This document shows, one piece after another, positions 1 to 5,837 of a stretch of 9,130 bases of DNA (within the stretch, counting starts at the first letter, position 1; every line of letters begins with the position of its first letter). The stretch is taken from the NCBI GenBank assembly GCA_021151695.1, contig JAGKWU010000040.1, positions 1-9,130 of the forward strand, read 5' to 3'. Source of the DNA: Cellvibrionaceae bacterium (lineage in GTDB: Bacteria > Pseudomonadota > Gammaproteobacteria > Pseudomonadales > Cellvibrionaceae). Below the pieces are notes generated by a model. That model did no database searches. It had not been told where the DNA came from and was given only the letters and a program-made list of their open reading frames with translations. The translations under genes and the position numbers were made by a program.

Positions 1-223
1 AAAGAGGGGGAGGGGGTGGGGGTGTGTCCGTGACGTCACGTGTTGTCACGTGACATTGCGTGACTTCACGTGACCTACGGCGATTTTGCCGCTCCCGATC
101 CTTAGCCCGCCGATCATTCAAAGTTTCCGCTGCGACCTCAGCCCGCGCAAGCTCGCGCGCCACTTCCGCAACCAATGCGGGAGGCGTACCAGCTTCAATA
201 AGGCGGGCGAGAAGGTCGCTCAC
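1..223 (-). CDS. Partial phage replication-type protein (N-terminal 74 codons)
   Basis: An open frame starts with GTG at 223 and stays open to the left edge, so the protein is cut. The GTG overlaps the upstream methyltransferase stop in a GTGA, the same junction type used throughout this operon, which decides the start. Visible parts: a helical N-terminus (residues 1-38, alternating Leu/Ala/Glu), a strongly basic stretch (39-52, rich in Arg/Lys), a Val-Thr-rich stretch (53-67) and six prolines in a row (68-73). Short helical-plus-basic proteins of this design sit at the end of replication modules in sphingomonad prophages I recall, but no catalytic motif is visible and the functional label is weak. 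The Val-Thr stretch is encoded by 10-bp DNA repeats, so the DNA itself may be the functional element there. Confidence 0.6.
   Translation of the reverse strand, partial: MSDLLARLIEAGTPPALVAEVARELARAEVAAETLNDRRAKDRERQNRRRSREVTQCHVTTRDVTDTPPPPPPL
31..80. repeat. Five imperfect 10-bp tandem repeats, iteron-like
   Basis: Five consecutive 10-base units begin at 31, 41, 51, 61 and 71 and approximate TGACNTCACG; the last unit is the most degenerate. CACGTG occurs at 37-42, 47-52 and 67-72, with a degenerate copy at 57-62. Two exact palindromes are included: CGTGACGTCACG (29-40) and GTCACGTGAC (45-54). The 10-base period is not a multiple of three, so selection on a repeated peptide does not explain it. 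The array lies inside the partial gene at the left edge. Lambda carries origin iterons inside its replication gene O, so an origin or initiator-binding array is a reasonable inference, not a demonstrated one. Confidence 0.55.
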
Positions 224-1170
224 GCAGCAACGCTCGCAAACAGCCCGCCCATGTCAGCCTGTGCGGCCTCTAGGTTGCGGACAGCCTGGCGAAAGTAGGA
301 CGGCTTAAGCTCGATCCCAATGCCCTTGCGACCCATCTGGACGGCGCAAAAGACCTCGCTACCAATCCCGAGGAACGGGGTTAGAACCGTGTCGCCGGGG
401 TTGCTCCACAGGTCAATGCACCGCTCAATCACATCAAGCTGAAGCGGGCTGATGTGCTGCTCGTCCTTCTCGTCGCGCCCGCCACGGTATTGCAGGGTGC
501 GGGTCTGGTTGATGTCGGTCCAGACCGGCGAGGCATACCGCTGCCAGACCTCGATGCTGTACCAGTTGCGGCCATCGGTCGGTGTGGTGAACTTGCTGCG
601 GTCAGGTTCATCGGTGCCGCTGTAACGGTCGAAGCACCCGCTCACCGCTTCAGGATTGTCGCCGGGCTTGCGGAAAGTCACCACATAGTCAGCCAGACCC
701 TGCCCGCTGATAGTGCTGTCCTTCACAATCTGCTTGTGCAGGAGGCGAATGGACTTGGTGCGCTGCTGGGCCACTACGGGGTCTTTCCAGATGCAAACCT
801 CGCTATGAAAAATCCATCCGGCATCCTCATAAGCGCGGATCACTTCGCCCCGAAAATCCCGCATTCCAATATGGCCGTGCCGGATCTTGGACATGGGAAG
901 CTGCATGACATGGACCGAATGCAGGCGCCCCGGCTTGGTGACGCGCAAAAGCTCTTGGATCAGGAAAGCGTAATGCTCCCAGAACTGCGGGCCTTCATTG
1001 TTGGAAATGTCGCGGTCAAAGTTGCTGAACTTGTACAGCCCCTCAAACGGAGGCGAGTGAATACCGAACCCGATGCTATCGCCGGGGATGGCGCGGATAA
1101 TCTCGCAGCTATCTCCCTGATAAATGGCATACTTGTCGTTTACGACTTGATCGACGGCCTTGATGGTCAT
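220..1170 (-). CDS. Beta-class site-specific DNA amino-methyltransferase
   Basis: This 316-aa protein transfers a methyl group from S-adenosylmethionine to an exocyclic amino group in DNA (N6-adenine or N4-cytosine). The catalytic motif IV is SPPF at residues 39-42. The SAM-binding motif I reads TPFLGIGS at 264-271, followed by the acidic end of the next strand in GIEL (285-288). Catalytic motif before SAM motif, with a long middle segment that would hold target recognition, is the beta-class order. The length is normal and the gene looks intact. The ATG at 1170 overlaps the helicase stop by ATGA. No restriction enzyme gene is next to it, so it is probably an orphan phage methylase that protects phage DNA or alters regulation. 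SPPF does not by itself decide adenine versus cytosine. Confidence 0.9.
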   Translation of the reverse strand: MTIKAVDQVVNDKYAIYQGDSCEIIRAIPGDSIGFGIHSPPFEGLYKFSNFDRDISNNEGPQFWEHYAFLIQELLRVTKPGRLHSVHVMQLPMSKIRHGHIGMRDFRGEVIRAYEDAGWIFHSEVCIWKDPVVAQQRTKSIRLLHKQIVKDSTISGQGLADYVVTFRKPGDNPEAVSGCFDRYSGTDEPDRSKFTTPTDGRNWYSIEVWQRYASPVWTDINQTRTLQYRGGRDEKDEQHISPLQLDVIERCIDLWSNPGDTVLTPFLGIGSEVFCAVQMGRKGIGIELKPSYFRQAVRNLEAAQADMGGLFASVAA

Positions 1171-2561
1171 GCGGCTTGCTCCAGAAATGCGGGAAGCTGA
1201 ACGGGAATGATGGGGTTGTAATTGGGTGTGTCGCGCACCGATCCGCGCACGGCCTTGCTCGACAGGTCCGCCATGTGCAGGACCATCGCAGCGGCCATGC
1301 GGTCGGCATCGGCCTCCTTGCGCTTGATGTTGGCAACGGTTGCGCCTTCAAGCTCGCTGGCGATGATGTGGGCGGTGACAGTCCGCGTCTGGCCAAACCG
1401 CCAGAACCGGCGCACGGCCTGATAGAACTGCTCAAAGCTATCGTTGAGGCCGACAAACCCGGTATCGGCGCAGTGCTGCCAATTCATGCCGAAGCCAGCC
1501 AGTGACGGCTTGGTAATCAGGTGCCGAATGTCGCCATCGCTGAATGCAATCAGGATGCGCTCTTTTTCGCTTTCAGACAGTCCGCCATGCAGGTTGACAG
1601 CGCCAGGGATCAACTTGGCGAGCGTCTCGGCTTCGGAATTGAGATTGCACCACCAGACAAACGGACGTTCGCGCGGGGTGATCTCTGCGGCCAGTCTGCA
1701 ACGTTCGTCTACCGTGCCCCGGCGAGCGGCAATGCGCTCTTGCAGCGTCTCGGCCTGCATGGGGAACAGCATTCCGGTGTCAACGTTCGGGCGATAGTCT
1801 GCGGCCACGATGTGCGACACAAAATTGAGCGGCGGCAGGTCATAGCCGTCATTCGGATACCCAAGGTCGGAAGGCTTGCGCAGCATGACCGACCAAGAGG
1901 CCATCCACTTCCAGAACTCATTTTCGGCATGGCCCTTCAAGCGCCACTTTTGAGTGTCGCCGCCATCATGCGTGAAGAACGTGGCGAGCATGTCAGTATA
2001 GGACATGATGCCCAAGAACTCAGCGTGGTTGCCAAGCTCCATAAAGTCGTTCGGGGCCGGTGTGGCTGTCGCGGCAAGGCGAAACGGGATCGACTGGCAA
2101 GCTGCAATCAACTTGGTCCGATAGTGCCCATCGGTGTTCTTGAGGATCGAGCTTTCGTCCAGAATGACGCCGCCGAACTCGGACAGGTCAAAGTGATCCA
2201 GCTTTTGATAGTTGGTGATGTTGATGCCGGGGCCGCAATCGGCCTGCCGAGTGACAACGCGCGCGGGAATGCCGAACTTGTCCGCCTCGCGCGCCATCTG
2301 GTTTGACACGGCAAGCGGGGCAAGGTGTAGCACGTTGCGCCCGGTTTCGTTATGGACGGCTTGCGCCCATGCAAGCTCCATCAGGCTCTTGCCCAGACCG
2401 GTGCCAGCAAACAGCGCGGCACGGCCACGGCGCAACGCCCATGAGACAATATCGCGCTGGTGCGGGAACAGACAGGCAGGGAGCGCGGGAACGTCCTTCA
2501 AGCCGGTCATGGGATCGGTGATGGCTTTGCGCGCCAGAAAGGCTTCGTAAGCGTCGTTCAT
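1167..2561 (-). CDS. SNF2/DEAD-type superfamily 2 helicase
   Basis: A 464-aa ATP-dependent nucleic-acid motor with both RecA-like domains. Visible motifs: Walker A AGTGLGKS (52-59), Walker B LDES (134-137), motif III TATP (165-168), motif V region TKPSLAGFGMNWQ (350-362) and motif VI QAVRRFWRFGQTR (381-393), whose arginines would complete ATP hydrolysis. The RFGQTR form of motif VI is typical of SNF2-like proteins. The gene appears full length. It overlaps RusA upstream and the methyltransferase downstream by four bases each, so the three are translationally coupled. Phage helicases in this position are thought to help replication or recombination; pairing with a methylase also recalls modification systems, but no nuclease domain is seen here. 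Confidence 0.9.
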   Translation of the reverse strand: MNDAYEAFLARKAITDPMTGLKDVPALPACLFPHQRDIVSWALRRGRAALFAGTGLGKSLMELAWAQAVHNETGRNVLHLAPLAVSNQMAREADKFGIPARVVTRQADCGPGINITNYQKLDHFDLSEFGGVILDESSILKNTDGHYRTKLIAACQSIPFRLAATATPAPNDFMELGNHAEFLGIMSYTDMLATFFTHDGGDTQKWRLKGHAENEFWKWMASWSVMLRKPSDLGYPNDGYDLPPLNFVSHIVAADYRPNVDTGMLFPMQAETLQERIAARRGTVDERCRLAAEITPRERPFVWWCNLNSEAETLAKLIPGAVNLHGGLSESEKERILIAFSDGDIRHLITKPSLAGFGMNWQHCADTGFVGLNDSFEQFYQAVRRFWRFGQTRTVTAHIIASELEGATVANIKRKEADADRMAAAMVLHMADLSSKAVRGSVRDTPNYNPIIPVQLPAFLEQAA

Positions 2562-2959
2562 GCGAGCGACTCCACAAACACATGCAGGCCCGGCGTCTCG
2601 CCGTAGACCTTGGAAACGGAAATGCGGGCAACCTGAGCGTCGTCCTTCCAGACGATCCCGTTAAGGGCATCGCAGCACTTGGCGATGTTGTCCGCGTCGG
2701 GCTTGCTGGTGTGGTGCAGGGCTTCCCGCTTGCGCTTGGCAGGCCAGCTTGCCGGAATGCCAAACACAGCCGTCATCTTGACGCCTACGGGGCCTTCGAT
2801 CAGGTCGCGGCCATCCATCGCAGTGTGTCCTGCATATGCGACAGTGCTTTCGTAAGCAGCCGTTGCGGCAGGCGTGTAAGCGCGGCCAAACTGACGGGAG
2901 AAACGCGGCCTGCCCTTTCCCTTGGGAGCGCCAGGGACGAAGAATGAGACCTCGGTCAT
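2558..2959 (-). CDS. rusA: RusA-family Holliday junction resolvase
   Basis: A 133-aa endonuclease expected to cut Holliday junctions symmetrically during phage recombination and replication. The N-terminus carries the usual GAPKGKGRPRF stretch (10-20). The acidic active site is present: KPDADN gives Asp88 and Asp90, Lys94 matches the conserved lysine, and DDAQV gives Asp106/Asp107. These correspond to Asp70, Asp72, Lys76 and Asp91 of the E. coli enzyme. The ATG at 2959 was chosen because it overlaps the upstream stop by ATGA; the same frame runs open further upstream to 3349, but that extension lies over two other genes. It overlaps the helicase start by four bases. Confidence 0.93.
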   Translation of the reverse strand: MTEVSFFVPGAPKGKGRPRFSRQFGRAYTPAATAAYESTVAYAGHTAMDGRDLIEGPVGVKMTAVFGIPASWPAKRKREALHHTSKPDADNIAKCCDALNGIVWKDDAQVARISVSKVYGETPGLHVFVESLA

Positions 2960-3108
2960 TTGCGCCTCTTGTGCTTGCAGCCCAGATCGCCACGGACGCC
3001 ACACTTCGGACACGGGTCGCGGTCCACATGGGTCAGGGTGTCGTGATCGACGTTGATCGGGCCGCGTACGGAATGCTGCCACGGTGCTGGGGCGCGCTCG
3101 CTGCTCAT
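2956..3108 (-). CDS. Small putative zinc-binding protein (50 aa)
   Basis: A 50-residue basic protein ending in a compact metal-binding pattern: Cys33, Cys36, Cys44 and His46, followed by a Lys/Arg tail. This resembles a small zinc ribbon or knuckle that could bind nucleic acid. The ATG at 3108 is chosen over a more upstream in-frame start (3171) because it forms an ATGA overlap with the preceding gene; the stop overlaps the RusA start the same way. I do not recognise a named family. Its place just before RusA in the replication/recombination operon suggests a DNA-related accessory role, which is inference. Confidence 0.7.
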   Translation of the reverse strand: MSSERAPAPWQHSVRGPINVDHDTLTHVDRDPCPKCGVRGDLGCKHKRRK

Positions 3109-3392
3109 GCCGCCACCTTGCAGAACTTGCTCGCACAGCCCTTCTGAACGAGCTTGTCGCACTGGTCGCACCAGACACCGCGCTTGTTCTGCACGATGGG
3201 CTCCAGCACATCAGGAACGATCTTCTTGGGGTTTGCACCGCCACTGCGAACGATCTTGGTCGGCACCACGCGGGCAACCAATTCACGCACCAATGCAGCG
3301 GCTTGCGGGCGGCGGTCGTTCTCAAGGCTCTCTGCCAGCACGTAGGCATTGGCGAGCAGATCGCGCAGAGGTTCTTCGCGCGGCGGCATCAT
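3105..3392 (-). CDS. Putative zinc-finger phage protein (95 aa)
   Basis: A 95-aa protein with a helical N-terminal half (8-42) and a C-terminal cysteine cluster: Cys75, Cys78, Cys86 and Cys91, a likely zinc site. The start is the first of two consecutive ATG codons, at 3392, because it overlaps the stop of the DnaA-domain gene by ATGA; an in-frame start 24 bases further upstream would overlap that gene more deeply. The stop overlaps the next zinc-binding gene by ATGA. I cannot assign a function. Two adjacent small cysteine-cluster proteins between a DnaA-domain protein and RusA suggest DNA-binding accessory factors. Confidence 0.72.
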   Translation of the reverse strand: MMPPREEPLRDLLANAYVLAESLENDRRPQAAALVRELVARVVPTKIVRSGGANPKKIVPDVLEPIVQNKRGVWCDQCDKLVQKGCASKFCKVAA

Positions 3393-4024
3393 GCGGCCTT
3401 CTCCTGCTTGGTCCAACGGGCCACCAGTTCACGCATCCAAGGCGTTGCATCGCGCTCAAACTTCTTGAGGCCGTTGATGACGGTTGAGTGATCCCGGCCA
3501 CCGATCCAGCGGCCAACCTGCGCCATGCTGTTACCGCGCTCGGTCAGAACCTTGTAGGCCACCAGACGCGCAGCCATGATCGGAGACTTGCGCGATGGGC
3601 CAATCAACTCGGCGTAAGAAACATCCATGTCGTTGGCGATCAGGGCGACGATCTCACGCTGACCAACGGGAATGTCCTGCACTGGCGGCGGCGTGTACGT
3701 CCGTTTGCGCGGCGCTTGCGGCTTGGCGACGATGTGAAGCGCCTCGTTCAGCTTGCCGACGAAAACGTTGTCCGCCTTGATCGCAGCCTTGTATTCGTCA
3801 AAGTCCATCTTGCGGATGAAGTCATCGTTCACATGACGGAGCATCTTCGGCCCAGAGCGCGGCGCGATGGTCTTGCGCATTGCTGCCACCTGATTGCGGG
3901 TCAGGCCATGATCGCCATATTCGCGTTCAAGCTGGGCAAGGATAAAGCCCACATCGGAATGACGCTGTGCGAGCAGCCTGGCGTACGTTTCCGGCAGGCC
4001 AAGGGGATGGTTGCGAAAGCTCAC
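3389..4024 (-). CDS. DnaA domain IV-only DNA-binding protein
   Basis: The C-terminal third of this 211-aa protein matches the DnaA DNA-binding domain: helices around 145-165, then the helix-turn-helix with the DnaA signature GGRDHSTV (175-182). That domain recognises DnaA boxes in cellular DnaA. There is no Walker A or B and no AAA+ domain, so this is not an initiator ATPase. The N-terminal 110 residues are of unknown fold, followed by a Pro/basic linker (102-115). It starts with GTG at 4024, overlapping the previous stop (GTGA). In a phage replication arm it may bind the phage origin or compete with host DnaA for its boxes. The domain assignment is firm, the role is inferred. Confidence 0.87.
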   Translation of the reverse strand: MSFRNHPLGLPETYARLLAQRHSDVGFILAQLEREYGDHGLTRNQVAAMRKTIAPRSGPKMLRHVNDDFIRKMDFDEYKAAIKADNVFVGKLNEALHIVAKPQAPRKRTYTPPPVQDIPVGQREIVALIANDMDVSYAELIGPSRKSPIMAARLVAYKVLTERGNSMAQVGRWIGGRDHSTVINGLKKFERDATPWMRELVARWTKQEKAA

Positions 4025-4167
4025 CGCTGCGCCTCCTGATACCCCTTGCGGACGATACGGCGGGCGTTCAGGCGTTCGCGCTGCTCAACCTCTAAGGCTG
4101 GCAATAGGTCAGGGCGAACACGGTCGCGGGCGCGCTGGGGGAGCATGTCAATGAACTCGCGGATCAT
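4021..4167 (-). CDS. Small basic hypothetical protein (48 aa)
   Basis: A 48-codon gene supported mainly by its junctions: the ATG at 4167 overlaps the upstream stop by ATGA and the TGA at 4021 overlaps the GTG of the DnaA-domain gene. Translation is continuous and highly charged, with a short N-terminal helix followed by an Arg/Glu-rich helical stretch (residues 11-41). No family recognised and no catalytic motif. It fills what would otherwise be the only gap in the operon between 4025 and 4163. Confidence 0.65.
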   Translation of the reverse strand: MIREFIDMLPQRARDRVRPDLLPALEVEQRERLNARRIVRKGYQEAQR

Positions 4168-4634
4168 GCCGGAACGCCCCGAATGCGGTCTGCTTCAGCC
4201 ACGATGGCACTTGCCACTTGCAAAGCCCTGCGCGCCTTTTCCGAAAGCGCAATCTTCGCCCGATGATCGTTCGGGTTCCCACGTTGGTAATTAGACAACG
4301 CCATCGCAAACGCGATCACATCGGCAAGATCATCTTGAGCGCAGAGCCCGCCGTGGATGCCATCAGGCAGCGGGTAGACCGACAACCCGTAGAGCGCGAA
4401 CACCTCGTCCAGCGCCGTGGAATCCACAAGCAGTGAGTTCAGCACGGTGTCGAGGTGCGGCATGTTGCCGGTGCTGATGGTGCGCTCGACCACCTTGCGA
4501 TCAACCCGCAGGTGATCAATGAAGGTGCCGCGTCCGATCCGCGCCATGACCCGAGTCCAACCCGCAACCAAGTGCGCCGATACGTCCATTTTGGTGGGGA
4601 ATATGGGACGGACTTGCCCCAGTGTTTCCGGCAT
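4164..4634 (-). CDS. Hypothetical phage protein, possible HTH regulator in the CII position
   Basis: A 156-aa protein if started at the ATG at 4634, which is preceded by a good ribosome site (AGGTG, 5-base spacing). An in-frame GTG at 4664 would add ten residues but has no ribosome site and overlaps the broken gene upstream. The N-terminal third looks helical and includes a segment (roughly residues 32-60 of this form) that could be a helix-turn-helix; the C-terminal half is a helical region rich in Ala. Order relative to the Cro-like gene and the replication genes matches where lambda carries cII, so a transcriptional activator is possible. I do not recognise the family with certainty. It overlaps the 48-aa gene by ATGA. 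Confidence 0.7.
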   Translation of the reverse strand: MPETLGQVRPIFPTKMDVSAHLVAGWTRVMARIGRGTFIDHLRVDRKVVERTISTGNMPHLDTVLNSLLVDSTALDEVFALYGLSVYPLPDGIHGGLCAQDDLADVIAFAMALSNYQRGNPNDHRAKIALSEKARRALQVASAIVAEADRIRGVPA

Positions 4635-4638
4635 AGTG

Positions 4639-5110
4639 TCACCTATGGAAAGAGGTTTGATCACAAAGAGGCGGGACAGCCGGGGATTGTTCGACTGTCC
4701 CGCCAGTCATCACGCGCTCGGGAGGGGTGGAGAGAGGCGCGTGGGAAAGCAGGTAATCACCCCATTGGGTCGCCATCGCTTCGGCAATGCCGCTGAACGT
4801 GCGGCTGCGCTCTTTCCAGCGATTAGGCCCTGGAGGCATACGGTGAATGCGAGGCTCGCGGCCCTCGACAATGTTCGTCGGCTTGAGCTTCGGCAGGTTG
4901 ATCAGCCAAAGGCACGTTGCCTTCGTTTCACCGTGTCCGAACTGCCAAGGCTGCGACCTTCACCGCATCGCCCTGGATATGCCAACGCGGGTCGCCCTCG
5001 GTCGGGAGCAGGTCGCAGGACCATGCATCGAACCCGCGCGCTCGGAAGGCATCCCGAACCGTGGCGGAATATTCGCAAGCGACCAGTACGCGGATTTGCC
5101 CGGCGTCCAT
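4639..5110 (-). pseudogene. DNA (cytosine) methyltransferase-like gene with internal deletion and frameshift
   Basis: Two pieces of one phage gene family are joined here. The N-terminal piece starts with ATG at 5110 and begins with the SAM-fold-like strand IRVLVACEYS, then SCDLLP (31-36) and PRWHIQGD (41-48), and stops at 4928 after 60 residues. In the next frame, from about 4955, the family's C-terminal part follows: PWQFGHGETKAT, NIVEGREPRIHRMPPGPNRW, then RSRTFSGIAEAMATQWG, reading to a stop at 4639. From memory, intact members are about 190-210 aa and have a middle part with an HPPCT-type motif; that part is absent. The tail after QWG is about 40 residues longer than I expect. The start forms TGATG with the upstream gene. 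Catalysis should be lost. The biochemical label rests on how such phage genes are usually annotated. Confidence 0.8.
4670..4704. terminator. Perfect 10-bp inverted repeat, possible hairpin or weak terminator
   Basis: GGCGGGACAG (4670-4679) and CTGTCCCGCC (4695-4704) are exact reverse complements around a 15-base loop. On the leftward transcript the stem is followed by CTCTTT, a poor U-tract, so a strong intrinsic terminator is unlikely. It lies in the extended tail of the broken methyltransferase-like gene, just before the ribosome site of the next gene, where it could attenuate the leftward operon or stabilise RNA. Confidence 0.4.
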
Positions 5111-5202
5111 CAGACGCGGTTCCGGTCACAATGCGCCATCCACTTCCCTGCAAAGATGGCGACAGGAAGAGATAGAGCGAGCCAGATGATGAGGCAGGTC
5201 AT
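5110..5202 (-). CDS. Small single-pass membrane peptide (30 aa)
   Basis: A 30-residue peptide with one hydrophobic stretch, LIIWLALSLPVAIFAG (4-19), and a charged C-terminus. The ATG at 5202 overlaps the stop of the Cro-like gene by ATGA, and its stop overlaps the start of the methyltransferase-like gene (TGATG). Both junctions support it as a real gene despite its size; a longer in-frame reading to 5295 is just the frame running through the Cro-like gene. Function unknown; small phage membrane peptides include holins, exclusion factors and superinfection factors, but nothing here decides among them. Confidence 0.55.
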   Translation of the reverse strand: MTCLIIWLALSLPVAIFAGKWMAHCDRNRV

Positions 5203-5429
5203 GCGGCTTGGCCTTGCGGTGCGGGGCGCTTGCGAGACGCCGACGCGCCAAGCTCCTCCCATGTCGCCAGACCGGCGTTGACCAAGGTCAGCCACATGTC
5301 AGCCGGAATGGAATCGCGCTGGTCCCAGGAGCGAACCGTAGTCGCCTTTAGGCCGGTCAATGCGATGATCCGGTCATGACCGGCCTCGCGCAAAATGGTG
5401 CTGTGGTTTCGCATGGTGCTGTTATGCAT
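5199..5429 (-). CDS. Cro-like helix-turn-helix regulator
   Basis: A 76-aa protein transcribed divergently from the repressor gene, as Cro is. Residues 19-53 give a plausible helix-turn-helix (recognition helix around KATTVRSWDQRD), and the C-terminus is basic (RKRPAPQGQ). Two start codons are possible: ATG 5429 (used here) and ATG 5414. Neither has a clear ribosome site. The upstream ATG falls inside an operator-like site and seven bases beyond a possible -10 (GATAAC), which would give a leaderless message. It is expected to repress the repressor gene and/or its own promoter during lytic growth; this is inferred from position. It overlaps the next gene by ATGA. Confidence 0.75.
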   Translation of the reverse strand: MHNSTMRNHSTILREAGHDRIIALTGLKATTVRSWDQRDSIPADMWLTLVNAGLATWEELGASASRKRPAPQGQAA

Positions 5430-5438
5430 TTTGCGTTA
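5422..5438. promoter_or_regulatory. Operator-like site OA (left)
   Basis: The 17-mer TTATGCATTTTGCGTTA is an imperfect palindrome centred on a T triplet. Its reverse complement matches the site at 5864-5880 at 16 of 17 positions, and it shares both GCA/TGC cores with 5838-5854. It covers the start codon of the Cro-like gene, so a bound protein would block leftward transcription. Confidence 0.7.
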
Positions 5439-5454
5439 TCAGATTGCAAGCGCC

Positions 5455-5480
5455 TTTTGCATAACGGTGTGCGTTATTAT
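5455..5480. promoter_or_regulatory. Intergenic operator variant and repressor-gene promoter region
   Basis: Between the divergent regulators lies ATAACGgtgtgCGTTAT (5461-5477), with exact 6-bp arms, overlapped on its left by TTTTGCATAA (5455-5464), a 10-mer also found on the minus strand at 5838-5847. A possible -10 for the repressor gene, TATTAT (5475-5480), ends six bases before its ATG; no good -35 is seen at normal spacing, as in an activator-dependent promoter. Spacing of this site differs by two bases from the other operators. Confidence 0.5.
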
Positions 5481-5486
5481 GATTCC

Positions 5487-5813
5487 ATGAACGATCCCGC
5501 CGAACGACTGCGAATAGCGCGCTTGAGGGCCGGATACGAAACCGGCAAAGAAGCTGCGGAAGCCTTGGGTTTCCCGGTTTCTACTTACCTTGGGCATGAG
5601 AACGGGAGCCGGGGCTATCCCGCTAAGAAAGCGGCCATTTATGCCCGCAGGTTCAAAGTGCGCGAGCAATGGCTGCTCTATGGCGTAGGCGAAGGACCAG
5701 GCCAACTAGGTGATTACAGCGCAGAGATCGTGAACATCATGGATCACCTGCCGCCACTCAAAAAGGCCGAGGCGCTGGGCTATTTGCGCGCTTTGGCAAA
5801 CAGCCCCGACTAG
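5487..5813 (+). CDS. Short XRE-family phage repressor (CI-like)
   Basis: A 108-aa protein with an N-terminal helix-turn-helix (about 6-66), including GFPVSTYLGHENGSRGYP (28-45), the form common in alphaproteobacterial phage repressors, and a helical C-terminus (77-104) that may dimerise. It has no LexA/S24 peptidase domain, so RecA-triggered self-cleavage is not expected; induction may depend on an antirepressor. The ATG at 5487 is the only start that gives a clean domain; the same frame is open back to 5376 but that part lies over the Cro-like gene. No ribosome site precedes it, and the likely -10 is six bases away, suggesting a leaderless message. Operator-like sites lie on both sides of the gene. 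Confidence 0.87.
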   Translation: MNDPAERLRIARLRAGYETGKEAAEALGFPVSTYLGHENGSRGYPAKKAAIYARRFKVREQWLLYGVGEGPGQLGDYSAEIVNIMDHLPPLKKAEALGYLRALANSPD

Positions 5814-5837
5814 AAAAAACGCGACCACCCGAAAAAA

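Noticed and set aside
31..80. CRISPR array
   Set aside because: Units are 10 bases, contiguous and without spacers.
454..1200. Long plus-strand open frame of 248 codons
   Set aside because: It is antisense to the clear methyltransferase and has no domain; GC-rich genes often leave open frames on the other strand.
1521..2306. Long plus-strand open frame of 261 codons
   Set aside because: Antisense to the helicase, whose motifs are complete; no motif or ribosome site on the plus strand.
220..2561. Complete restriction-modification system
   Set aside because: A methylase and an SF2 helicase are present, but no nuclease motif or specificity subunit is seen in either protein or nearby.
2960..3349. 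N-terminal extension of RusA
   Set aside because: The extension lies over two small genes and adds nothing family-like; the ATG at 2959 forms the ATGA junction and begins the RusA domain.
3389..4024. Full-length chromosomal DnaA
   Set aside because: Only domain IV is present; no Walker A/B or AAA+ region.
4519..5175. Plus-strand open frame of 218 codons over the broken methyltransferase-like gene
   Set aside because: The minus strand carries recognisable family sequence in two frames; the plus frame shows no domain.
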